From Chloroflexota bacterium (GTDB lineage: Bacteria > Chloroflexota > Anaerolineae > Anaerolineales > Anaerolineaceae): a stretch of DNA of 6,731 bases. The stretch spans positions 1 through 6,731 of the forward strand of contig DSBE01000327.1 in NCBI GenBank assembly GCA_011053085.1, read 5' to 3'. The translations under genes were made by a program, and so were the position numbers. This document shows positions 1 through 5,632 of the stretch, one piece after another (positions within the stretch are counted from its first letter, which is position 1; the number at the start of each line of letters is the position of its first letter). Under the pieces are notes generated by a model. It was not told the DNA's origin. It did not search any database and saw only the letters and a program-made list of their open reading frames with translations.

Positions 1-483
1 CCACTGCTGCCGATTTTGATCATGGTCGGCACATTCTACAACCGCAGTATCTGGACTATGTTAGGGTTGATTATTGTCTTCAGTATCTTTGGCGCAGCCA
101 TCAAGAATTATCGCGCTATCTTCTTACAAATCAAAGAGGCACCCTATATCGAGGCAGCACGTTCCTATGGCGCGGGCAATTTCCGTATCATTGTCAAATA
201 CCTGATTCCACGCATCATCCCCATCTTGATCCCGGGCCTGGTCAGCGGTATTCCTGCGTTTGTGTTCCTGGAGGCCTCGCTGGCGGTGCTGGGTCTGGGT
301 GATCCGGTTCTGCCCACCTGGGGCAAGCTGATCAATGACGCCCAATCGCAAGGTGCGTTGAACAATGGTTATTATTATTGGGTTACACAGCCTGCTGTGC
401 TGTTGATGATTACGGGGTTGGGTTTTGCCATGGTCGGCTTTGCCCTTGACCGTATTTTCAATCCCCGCTTGAGAGAGGTATAA
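1..483 (+). CDS. Oligopeptide/dipeptide ABC transporter permease, OppC/DppC type (5' end missing)
   Basis: This is the C-terminal part of an inner-membrane permease that, with a second permease and two ATPases, forms the channel of a peptide/nickel-type ABC importer. The reading frame is open from base 1, so the true start lies upstream; the TTG at 16 is internal. The visible 160 residues contain the EAA loop at about residues 51-70 (EAARSYG at its start, LIP at its end), which docks onto the ATPases. They also contain an EASLAVLGLG segment (91-100), a PTWGKL segment (105-110) and a C-terminal DRIFNPRLRE end, all typical of the DppC/OppC branch of the BPD_transp_1 family. Hydrophobic stretches lie at about 20-33, 72-98 and 131-150. 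The stop codon is three bases before the next gene, which encodes a partner ATPase. Family assignment is secure; the substrate (peptide, sugar oligomer or metal chelate) cannot be read from the permease. Confidence 0.95.
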   Translation, partial: PLLPILIMVGTFYNRSIWTMLGLIIVFSIFGAAIKNYRAIFLQIKEAPYIEAARSYGAGNFRIIVKYLIPRIIPILIPGLVSGIPAFVFLEASLAVLGLGDPVLPTWGKLINDAQSQGALNNGYYYWVTQPAVLLMITGLGFAMVGFALDRIFNPRLREV

Positions 484-486
484 CGC

Positions 487-1446
487 ATGACAGCAGATAC
501 TTTATTGAATGTAGAAAACCTGGAATTGTCTTTCCGCACCGGCAAGGGAACAGTTCGCGCCGTTGATAAGGTCGATTTTGCGCTGAATAAGAACCAGGCG
601 GTGGTGGTCGTGGGCGAAAGCGGCTGTGGCAAGACCTCGCTGGCGAAGGCCATTCTGCGCTTGCTGCCCCGTAACGTTGACAGCTATACAGGTTCGGTCC
701 GATTGAACGGCAGCGAAACCATGCAGTTGAGCGATGAAGAATACCGCCGCAAGATCCGCTGGACGAAGATGTCGATGGTGCCGCAGGCAGCCATGAACTC
801 GTTGAACCCGGTCATGAAAGTTGGTGACCAGGTGGCAGAACCCGCCGTTATCCACAACGATATGAACAAAGAGCAGGCGCTGGAGCAAGCCAGCAAGATG
901 TTCCAGTATGTGGGTATTCCGCTGGATTTCTTGAACCGCTATGCTTTTGAACTGAGCGGCGGCATGCGCCAGCGTGTGGCAATTGCCATGTCGCTGGTGG
1001 CCAATCCTGACCTGGTGGTGCTGGATGAGCCCACTTCGGCGCTGGATGTGCTGACGCAAGCTAATATCTTCAATGTGCTCAAGCGCATCAAGAATGAATT
1101 CGGCATGAGCTTCATCCTCATCACACACGACATCGCCACCTCAAGCGAGCTGGCAGACAGTGTGGCGGTGATGTATGCCGGGCAAATGGTCGAAACCGGG
1201 GACGCGCACCGCTTCTTTGCCAACCCGCTGCACCCCTATTCCATCAAATTGATGAACAGTGTGCCCAGGCTGCGCGCAAGGCAGGAGCCTGACTTTATCA
1301 CTGGCCAGCCGCCAAGTTTGATCAATCCACCCACTGGCTGCCGCTTTGCTGAGCGCTGCCCTTCTCGTTTTGGAAAATGCGATGAAGAGCCGCCTACAGT
1401 AACCATTGACGGCCGCACAGTCAAATGCTGGTTGCATGTGAAATAA
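487..1446 (+). CDS. oppD: Peptide ABC transporter ATP-binding protein, OppD/DppD type
   Basis: This cytoplasmic ATPase powers the adjacent peptide-type importer. The 319-residue protein has the full set of ABC motifs: Walker A GESGCGKTS (43-51), Q-loop Gln100, signature LSGGM (156-160), Walker B LVVLDEP (176-182) with catalytic Glu181, D-loop SALD (184-187) and H-loop His214. After the HPYS segment (249-252) comes the oligopeptide-transporter C-terminal domain with PPSLINPPTGCRF. Its four cysteines, Cys285, Cys291, Cys298 and Cys314, have the spacing known in this family, where they can bind an iron-sulfur cluster. Length and motif order are normal. The ATG start is supported by AGAGAGG at 472-478, eight bases upstream, and the gene follows the permease stop by three bases. 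The M at the third position of the signature region instead of Q is common in OppD/DppD. The OppD versus DppD label is a convention; the transported substrate is unknown. Confidence 0.95.
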   Translation: MTADTLLNVENLELSFRTGKGTVRAVDKVDFALNKNQAVVVVGESGCGKTSLAKAILRLLPRNVDSYTGSVRLNGSETMQLSDEEYRRKIRWTKMSMVPQAAMNSLNPVMKVGDQVAEPAVIHNDMNKEQALEQASKMFQYVGIPLDFLNRYAFELSGGMRQRVAIAMSLVANPDLVVLDEPTSALDVLTQANIFNVLKRIKNEFGMSFILITHDIATSSELADSVAVMYAGQMVETGDAHRFFANPLHPYSIKLMNSVPRLRARQEPDFITGQPPSLINPPTGCRFAERCPSRFGKCDEEPPTVTIDGRTVKCWLHVK

Positions 1447-1455
1447 GGAGCCGCT

Positions 1456-2514
1456 ATGACGCTGAATAATGAATCAATTGATGTGAAAGAAAATACCTTG
1501 GAATCATCCACTGTTGCCAATCTCTCTGACCGCAGCGATGAAGTGCTGTTGTCGGTGAAAGATTTGCGGGTGTGGTTTGAACTGCGCCGTTTCGGCTTCG
1601 GCCATGCGGGTTATGTGCATGCCGTGGATGGCGTTTCCTTTGACCTGCATTATGGCGAAACCATCGCCATTGTGGGCGAGAGTGGCTGCGGCAAATCGAC
1701 GCTGATGAAGACTATTCTGGCGCTGTATCGTCCCACCAAGGGCGATATCACCTTCGAAGGCCAGAATTTGAGTGAACTGCCCAACAGTGAAATGCGTGAA
1801 TACCGTTCGCAGGTGGGCTATGTGCAGCAAGACCCCTATGGCGCGCTGGCACCGTTCATGAATGTACAGACCATTCTGGAAGAGCCGTTGATCATCAACG
1901 GCATCAAAAGCAAGGTGGAACGCGTTGAGCGTATCCGCAAGGCGATGGAAGAGGTAAAACTGAGCCCGCCCGATGACTATCTGACCAAGTTCCCGCATAT
2001 GCTCAGCGGTGGTCAGCAGCAGCGTGTGGTACTGGCTCGGTCGATGCTGTTAGAACCAAAGTTGATCGTGGCAGATGAGCCGGTGTCGATGTTGGATGCC
2101 TCAGTGCGTGTTGAGATCTTGAAATTGATGCGCCAGTTGCAGGAGCAGCATAACCTGGCAGTGATCTATATCACCCACGACCTTTCGACTGTGCGTTACT
2201 TCTCTGAACGTGTGTTTGTGATGTATGCCGGTCAGGCAGTGGAAAAAGCATTGATCGATGATGTGGTGCACGACCCGCTGCATCCATACACGGTGGCGCT
2301 GCTCGAAGCGACCTCTGACCCGGACGCCGACAATGCCACACGTTACCGTGATGTGCCGCCGGGTGAACCGCCCAGCCTGGTGAAGCCACCTTCGGGGTGC
2401 CGCTTCCATCCGCGCTGTCCGCGCAAGATTGAAGGCCTGTGTGAGGTCAAAGAACCCCCTCACTTTACGCCACGTCCCAGGACCGAAGTAGCCTGCTGGT
2501 TGTACCGAGAATGA
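1456..2514 (+). CDS. oppF: Peptide ABC transporter ATP-binding protein, OppF/DppF type
   Basis: This is the second ATPase of the importer, expected to form a heterodimer with the OppD-type protein under the permease pair. The 352 residues carry Walker A GESGCGKST (74-82), Q-loop Gln125 in QQDPYG, signature LSGGQ (183-187), Walker B LIVADEP (203-209) with Glu208, D-loop SMLD (211-214) and H-loop His241. The C-terminal oligopeptide domain has cysteines 315, 321, 329 and 347, matching the iron-sulfur spacing of its partner. The first 30 or so residues are a polar, Asp/Glu/Ser-rich extension before the ABC core (LLSVKDLRVWF), longer than in the OppD-type protein. The ATG at 1456 has AAGGAG at 1445-1450, which overlaps the stop codon of the previous gene, so this start is well supported and the two genes are probably translationally coupled. 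The end overlaps the next gene by ATGA. Confidence 0.95.
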   Translation: MTLNNESIDVKENTLESSTVANLSDRSDEVLLSVKDLRVWFELRRFGFGHAGYVHAVDGVSFDLHYGETIAIVGESGCGKSTLMKTILALYRPTKGDITFEGQNLSELPNSEMREYRSQVGYVQQDPYGALAPFMNVQTILEEPLIINGIKSKVERVERIRKAMEEVKLSPPDDYLTKFPHMLSGGQQQRVVLARSMLLEPKLIVADEPVSMLDASVRVEILKLMRQLQEQHNLAVIYITHDLSTVRYFSERVFVMYAGQAVEKALIDDVVHDPLHPYTVALLEATSDPDADNATRYRDVPPGEPPSLVKPPSGCRFHPRCPRKIEGLCEVKEPPHFTPRPRTEVACWLYRE

Positions 2515-2723
2515 GCGGCTGGCTTCCCAAACACTATCTGGTCTTAGGCGGCTTTCTGGTGGTCGCTGCCTTTGTGCTGTCTTTTTTGATGGTGCTTGGC
2601 TTGCTGCGCTCAACACTGCTGGTGAACTTTCTGGCCTATGGCTTCTCGGTGGGCGGCTTTATTCTCGGGTTGGTGGGCACGGCTATGATCATGCAGATCA
2701 ATCGGCACAATGATAAAAAATAG
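2511..2723 (+). CDS. Small two-helix membrane protein, unknown function, in the opp-type operon
   Basis: The function of this 70-residue protein is not recognised. It has two predicted membrane segments, at about residues 9-31 and 37-62, separated by a short loop with one Arg (LLRST), and a charged, His/Lys-rich C-terminus (NRHNDKK). By the positive-inside rule the C-terminus, and so also the N-terminus, would face the cytoplasm. The second helix is rich in glycine (Gly44, 48, 49, 53, 56) and contains two GxxxG spacings, which often mediate helix packing. The ATG overlaps the oppF stop codon (ATGA at 2511-2514), and the operon terminator follows 21 bases after the stop, so the gene is clearly the last member of the transporter transcript. 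It might be an accessory subunit of the transporter or an unrelated passenger; the sequence does not decide. Translation is probably coupled to oppF, since no strong separate ribosome-binding site is evident. Confidence 0.78.
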   Translation: MSGWLPKHYLVLGGFLVVAAFVLSFLMVLGLLRSTLLVNFLAYGFSVGGFILGLVGTAMIMQINRHNDKK

Positions 2724-2744
2724 CCAGCCTGAAACTTACTGAAG

Positions 2745-2784
2745 AAAACAGCCCCCTGAGATGTGAACAGGGGGCTGTTTTTTT
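2745..2784 (+). terminator. Rho-independent terminator of the peptide transporter operon
   Basis: A perfect 14-bp stem (arms 2745-2758 and 2768-2781, core CAGCCCCCTG pairing with CAGGGGGCTG) encloses a 9-base loop. Seven T residues run at 2778-2784. The 5' arm begins with four A residues, so the A/T ends pair and could also give weak termination on the opposite strand. It sits 21 bases after the stop of the small membrane protein and separates the transporter operon from the receiver-domain gene. Confidence 0.95.
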
Positions 2785-2811
2785 GCTCGAATTCGCAGGC
2801 TATTGTACAAT
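2783..2811 (+). promoter_or_regulatory. Probable sigma-70-type promoter of the receiver-domain gene
   Basis: A TACAAT -10 hexamer (2806-2811, one mismatch to TATAAT) is preceded by TTGCTC (2783-2788) at the ideal 17-base spacing; the -35 box keeps only the TTG. Transcription would start near 2818, giving a short leader before GTG 2846. The -35 element touches the T-tract of the preceding terminator, so the two signals are packed without spare sequence. A new promoter is required here because the terminator is strong. Confidence is limited by the weak -35 box. Confidence 0.6.
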
Positions 2812-2812
2812 A
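2801..2812. promoter_or_regulatory. 12-bp perfect palindrome over the -10 box, possible operator
   Basis: TATTGTACAATA reads identically on both strands and fully covers the proposed -10 hexamer TACAAT. A dimeric repressor bound here would block RNA polymerase. A palindrome of this length at exactly this place is suggestive, but the -10 box itself is AT-rich and supplies half of the symmetry, so chance is a real alternative. No second copy was noticed elsewhere in the window. Confidence 0.35.
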
Positions 2813-2832
2813 AATACAAAACACTGTTATGA

Positions 2833-2837
2833 AGAGG
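2833..2837 (+). promoter_or_regulatory. Shine-Dalgarno site that decides the GTG start of the receiver protein
   Basis: AGAGG lies eight bases before GTG 2846. The nearby ATG at 2829 is in another frame, and the longer open frame from TTG 2783 would start inside the terminator T-tract, so this site fixes the start at 2846. Confidence 0.7.
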
Positions 2838-2845
2838 CGAAGCGT

Positions 2846-3925
2846 GTGGAAAAGAGAGTTCTGATCGTAGATGATAACAGACCTTTGGTGCGCATGATGA
2901 CTTCTGCGTTGGAAACACTTTCCTATGGGTTGAACATCGCCAGTGTTCCTTCAGGCGAAGAAGCGCTGCTGTCGGTGGCGCTGGGTCAACCAGATCTGAT
3001 GGTCATTGATCTGCATCTGCCGGGTATGTCTGGCATTGACCTGATTCAGGAGGTCCAGGACCGTTATCCGGAGGTCAAAATTGTGATGATGACCGGTGAT
3101 GATGACCCGTTTGTCTTTCGCATTGCCCAGGAGATGGGCGTGTATTATCGTTTTCCGAAGCCATTTGACACAGACCTGTTCCTGGATGCGGTTAACCGCC
3201 TGTTGACAGGGCAGGAACTGGGCGAGCTGCCACCGGGTTTGCCGGGTGAGCCGCCTGAACGCATGGAACCTGAAAAACCCAAAATTACCTATGCTGAAGT
3301 GGTGGTGGATTTGCGTGAACATCTGCGCGCGCGTACGGTGGCTGTAGTAAGCGGCGATGGCAGAATCATCGTGCAGGCAGGTGAAGCACCGGGCGAGGTG
3401 CTGCGCAACGGATGGGAACTGCCCTTGATGGCGGCAATGAGCGCTGCGGACACCCTGCAGGCCTATCTGCCAGGCGAACCCCAAAATCGGGTGCAGGTTT
3501 TTTGTGCGGATGATAACCAGGCGATTCTGTCGCCGATGGGACATTATGGCTTGCTGGTGATCCTGCCTGCGCAAAAAAATATCGTTGTGTCTGAGAAGAT
3601 TCTGCAGCAGATTTTTGAGATGCAAGAGAGCGTTGCTCCTTTTGTACCGCCGTTTGATGTGGCCAGTGAGGAAGAGTTTTTGTCAGAAGATATTACCGAG
3701 GTGGATAGCGGGGTAGCATTGGAAGAACCAGTGCCGCAGATCGACCTGACCGAGTTGTTTTCTGCCACGATCGAGGAAAAGGCCGCTGAATCTTTCTGGG
3801 AAGATATTGATGAAGAGCCGCAAGAAGTCCCTGATAACAGCGGGAAAACCGGATATTTGGGCTATTCGCAGGCCGAGAAACTGGGGCTCACGCCGGAAGA
3901 AATTGACGAAGATGCGGCCGCCTGA
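2846..3925 (+). CDS. Response-regulator receiver protein with roadblock/LC7-like domain and acidic tail, no DNA-binding domain
   Basis: This is a probable cytoplasmic phospho-signalling protein of 359 residues. Residues 1-120 form a receiver domain with acidic pocket Asp9/Asp10, phosphoacceptor Asp55 (VIDLHLPGMSG), Thr83 (MMTG) and Lys105 (FPKPFD), so it should be phosphorylatable. A proline-rich linker (about 127-146) leads to an alpha/beta domain (about 148-245: VVVDLREHLRARTVAVVSGDG, then ISP-like SPMGHYGLLVILP) that resembles roadblock/LC7 or GAF-like folds; this second call is tentative. The last 110 residues are strongly acidic and end in a short conserved-looking segment (AEKLGLTPEEID). 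No helix-turn-helix, GGDEF, EAL or kinase domain is visible, so output is likely through protein-protein contact. GTG 2846 is chosen because AGAGG at 2833-2837 lies eight bases upstream and the receiver starts at once (MEKRVLIVDD); the upstream extension in the same frame crosses the promoter. No histidine kinase is encoded nearby. Confidence 0.88.
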   Translation: MEKRVLIVDDNRPLVRMMTSALETLSYGLNIASVPSGEEALLSVALGQPDLMVIDLHLPGMSGIDLIQEVQDRYPEVKIVMMTGDDDPFVFRIAQEMGVYYRFPKPFDTDLFLDAVNRLLTGQELGELPPGLPGEPPERMEPEKPKITYAEVVVDLREHLRARTVAVVSGDGRIIVQAGEAPGEVLRNGWELPLMAAMSAADTLQAYLPGEPQNRVQVFCADDNQAILSPMGHYGLLVILPAQKNIVVSEKILQQIFEMQESVAPFVPPFDVASEEEFLSEDITEVDSGVALEEPVPQIDLTELFSATIEEKAAESFWEDIDEEPQEVPDNSGKTGYLGYSQAEKLGLTPEEIDEDAAA

Positions 3926-3951
3926 GGGGTGGGTAGAAAGCGCCTCTACTA

Positions 3952-3980
3952 TTGGCATGGATTGATGAATGTGATAAAAT
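3952..3980 (+). promoter_or_regulatory. Strong sigma-70-type promoter for tRNA-Gln and probably glmU
   Basis: TTGGCA (3952-3957, five of six to TTGACA) and TAAAAT (3975-3980, five of six to TATAAT) are separated by exactly 17 bases. A TG one base before the -10 (3972-3973) makes it an extended -10 element. The start of transcription would be near 3987, about 46 bases before the tRNA. The promoter begins 26 bases after the receiver gene stop. The region between that stop and the tRNA (3926-4032) contains nothing else recognisable apart from an 8-bp palindrome TAGCGCTA at the expected start site, and no convincing terminator for the receiver gene. Confidence 0.8.
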
Positions 3981-4032
3981 GTTAGCGCTATGCGGCCCTT
4001 ATTCTTTCAGGTTTGAGAGAATAACGCAAGTT

Positions 4033-4103
4033 AGGGGCGTAGTGCAATGGCAGCACACCGGCCTTTGGAGCCGTGGATCTTGGTTCGACCCCGAGCGCCC
4101 CTG
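4033..4103 (+). tRNA. tRNA-Gln (anticodon UUG)
   Basis: The 71-base gene folds as a full cloverleaf. The acceptor stem AGGGGCG/CGCCCCT has seven perfect pairs (4033-4039 with 4096-4102). The D stem GTGC/GCAC encloses a GG-containing loop. The anticodon loop is CTTTGGA with T33 and anticodon TTG at 4066-4068. The variable loop has four bases, and the T stem CTTGG/CCGAG (one G-U pair) has loop TTCGACC. The discriminator base is G73 at 4103, as expected for bacterial tRNA-Gln. The anticodon stem closes with a C27/U43 mismatch, leaving four good pairs (CGGC/GCCG). Position 37 is G, seen in some bacterial and plastid tRNA-Gln. CCA is not encoded (GTTTTGG follows), so the CCA-adding enzyme must complete it. 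No terminator follows, so the transcript probably continues into the downstream genes and is released by RNase processing. Confidence 0.95.
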
Positions 4104-4117
4104 TTTTGGTAAAAATA

Positions 4118-4276
4118 ATGAAAACTGAATTGAGCAATTCACTTTCTGATAGCGAACCCGCTGACCCTCTTAAACCCAAACTGGTCCATTACAACCTGTA
4201 TGTGATGCATGCGGGTTATGTTTGGGTTGCTGAAGGGCGTGGGTGGACATTGACACAAGGAGTGACGCAGGTATGA
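4118..4276 (+). CDS. Small hypothetical protein (52 aa) between tRNA-Gln and glmU
   Basis: No family is recognised for this open frame, which starts at ATG 4118, 14 bases after the tRNA, and ends with TGA overlapping the glmU start codon (ATGA at 4273-4276). The product has a polar N-terminal half (SNSLSDSEPADPLKPK) and an aromatic second half (HYNLYVMHAGYVWVAEGRGW). It has no membrane segment and no signal peptide. Codon choice (CTG, GTG, GCG, GGT) resembles that of the neighbours, and the exact stop/start overlap argues for a real, coupled gene. Against it: no good Shine-Dalgarno precedes the ATG (GGTAAAAATA only), the protein is short, and the frame also stays open backwards through the tRNA, showing that open frames occur here by chance. 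It could be a translated leader that sets glmU expression rather than a functional protein. Confidence 0.5.
   Translation: MKTELSNSLSDSEPADPLKPKLVHYNLYVMHAGYVWVAEGRGWTLTQGVTQV
4257..4262 (+). promoter_or_regulatory. Shine-Dalgarno site that decides the glmU start
   Basis: AAGGAG lies ten bases before ATG 4273. It rules out the in-frame GTG at 4243, which is upstream of it and would add ten residues (MDIDTRSDAG) not expected ahead of the conserved MKTAAVILAAGKGTR start of GlmU. The site lies inside the end of the small upstream ORF. Confidence 0.8.
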
Positions 4277-5625
4277 AAACTGCCGCGGTAATTTTGGCTG
4301 CCGGAAAAGGCACCCGCATGAAATCCAAACTGGCAAAAGTGCTGCACCCGTTGTTAGGACGCTCGGTTTTGTGGCATGTGCTGCAAGCTGTGCGTGAGGC
4401 GGGTGTGGATGAGATCGTGGTGGTGGTGGGGCATGATGCCGAACAGGTGCGTGCCGCTTTTGCTGATGCACCGCTGACTTTTGTGGAGCAAACCGAACAG
4501 TTAGGCACAGGGCATGCGGTGATGCAGGCGCAGTCAGTGTTGGAAGGCAAAGCTGACCAGGTTTTGGTGTTGTATGGTGATATGCCGCTCTGGCAGGCAG
4601 GCACCCTGCAAACCATGGTCGCGATGCAGGTGCAAAACCAGGGGCCGTTGAGCATGGCAACCATCGTGGCAGATGATCCGCGTGGTTTTGGCCGGGTTAT
4701 CCGCGGCGAAGATGGTTCCGTGAGCGCCATTGTAGAAGAAGCTCAATGTACCCCGCAGCAACTGGCGGTGAATGAATTGAACGTGGGGCTGTACTGTTAC
4801 GATGCGGACTGGTTGTGGGAAAATCTGTCAGCCATCCAATTGTCGCCCAAAGGTGAATATTACCTGACCGACCTGCCAGAAATTGCTGTGCAAAACGGCA
4901 AACAGGTGGCTGCCCTCGTACTTGAAGACGAAAGTGAAGCCATTGGCATCAATACCCGTGTGCATCTGGCAGAGGCGGAAGCCGTGCTGCGCGAGCGGGT
5001 GAACCAGGCGCTGATGCTGTCCGGCGTGACCATTATTGACCCGCAGCGCACCTATATCGAACCAGGGGTGCAGATCGGGCAGGATACCGTCATACACCCC
5101 AATACTTTCCTGCGAGGAGATACCGTCATCGGAGAAGACTGCCAGATCGGGCCTAACAGCCTTATTACTGACTGCCGCATCGGCAATGGTTGTGTTATCC
5201 TGGCATCGGTGCTGGATCAGGCAGTGTGCGAGAATTTCGTGCATATCGGCCCCTTCGGCAGGCTGCGCCCGGGCGCGCACCTGGCCGATCATGTCGATAT
5301 GGGCAACTTCGGCGAAGTGAAGAATTCCTATCTGGCAGAAGGGGTGAAGATGGGTCACTTCTCCTACATCGGTGATTCGCAGGTGGGCAGCCATGTCAAT
5401 ATCGGCTGCGGTACTGTGACCTGCAATTATGACGGCAAGAAGAAGAATAAGACCATCATCGGCGAACATACCTTCATCGGCAGCGGCAGTATGCTGGTGG
5501 CGCCGCTGGAAATTGGGAGCCATAGTTACACCGGCGCAGGCTCTGTGGTTACGCATGATGTGGCGGATGACACCGTTGTGGTGGGTGTGCCGGCGCGTGT
5601 ATTGAGAAAAGGAAAATCGGAATAG
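4273..5625 (+). CDS. glmU: Bifunctional GlmU: glucosamine-1-phosphate N-acetyltransferase / N-acetylglucosamine-1-phosphate uridyltransferase
   Basis: GlmU acetylates glucosamine-1-phosphate with acetyl-CoA and then couples the product to UTP, giving UDP-GlcNAc for peptidoglycan and other glycans in the cytoplasm. At 450 residues it has normal family length. The N-terminal uridyltransferase domain (about 1-228) shows LAAGKGTRMKSK (8-19), QLGTGHA (76-82), YGDMPL (101-106) with metal-binding Asp103, Gly140, Glu155, Asn170 and Asn227. A linker helix leads to the left-handed beta-helix acetyltransferase domain (about 251-440) of hexapeptide repeats. This domain has RLRPG (330-334), Lys350, His362 with Tyr365, and the active-site loop CNYDG (384-388) followed by KTIIG; these positions align with the catalytic and substrate residues of Escherichia coli GlmU (Arg333, Lys351, His363, Tyr366, Asn386, Tyr387). 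Both activities should be intact. The gene may be transcribed from the tRNA-Gln promoter, and the next gene follows after seven bases. Confidence 0.97.
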   Translation: MKTAAVILAAGKGTRMKSKLAKVLHPLLGRSVLWHVLQAVREAGVDEIVVVVGHDAEQVRAAFADAPLTFVEQTEQLGTGHAVMQAQSVLEGKADQVLVLYGDMPLWQAGTLQTMVAMQVQNQGPLSMATIVADDPRGFGRVIRGEDGSVSAIVEEAQCTPQQLAVNELNVGLYCYDADWLWENLSAIQLSPKGEYYLTDLPEIAVQNGKQVAALVLEDESEAIGINTRVHLAEAEAVLRERVNQALMLSGVTIIDPQRTYIEPGVQIGQDTVIHPNTFLRGDTVIGEDCQIGPNSLITDCRIGNGCVILASVLDQAVCENFVHIGPFGRLRPGAHLADHVDMGNFGEVKNSYLAEGVKMGHFSYIGDSQVGSHVNIGCGTVTCNYDGKKKNKTIIGEHTFIGSGSMLVAPLEIGSHSYTGAGSVVTHDVADDTVVVGVPARVLRKGKSE

Positions 5626-5632
5626 GAACCCT

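Noticed and set aside
502..1128. Long open frame on the - strand (208 codons) opposite the OppD-type gene
   Set aside because: It lies entirely within a well-supported gene with complete ABC motifs. Its translation is rich in His, Gln and Arg with no recognisable domain, as expected for an antisense shadow.
2783..2845. Upstream in-frame extension of the receiver protein from TTG 2783
   Set aside because: It would begin inside the terminator T-tract and upstream of the likely transcription start, lacks a Shine-Dalgarno, and adds residues not expected before a receiver domain.
3923..3948. Possible terminator after the receiver-domain gene (GAGG with CCTC)
   Set aside because: The stem is only about four pairs, the loop is long and no T-tract follows, so it is not a credible rho-independent terminator.
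3990..4016. Tiny ORF (MRPLFFQV) in the leader before tRNA-Gln
   Set aside because: Its ATG is almost at the predicted transcription start, it lacks a Shine-Dalgarno, and it has only eight codons with no run of regulatory Gln or other codons that would suggest attenuation.
4208..4221. 14-base sequence CATGCGGGTTATGT shared with the oppF-type gene at 1603-1616
   Set aside because: Both copies encode His-Ala-Gly-Tyr-Val in open frames, but similarity stops at once on both sides; a chance match of this size is not very unlikely in a window of this length.
4828..5556. Long open frame on the - strand (242 codons) opposite glmU
   Set aside because: The + strand encodes GlmU with all catalytic residues here; the antisense translation is low-complexity (His, Ala, Asp) and has no start signals.
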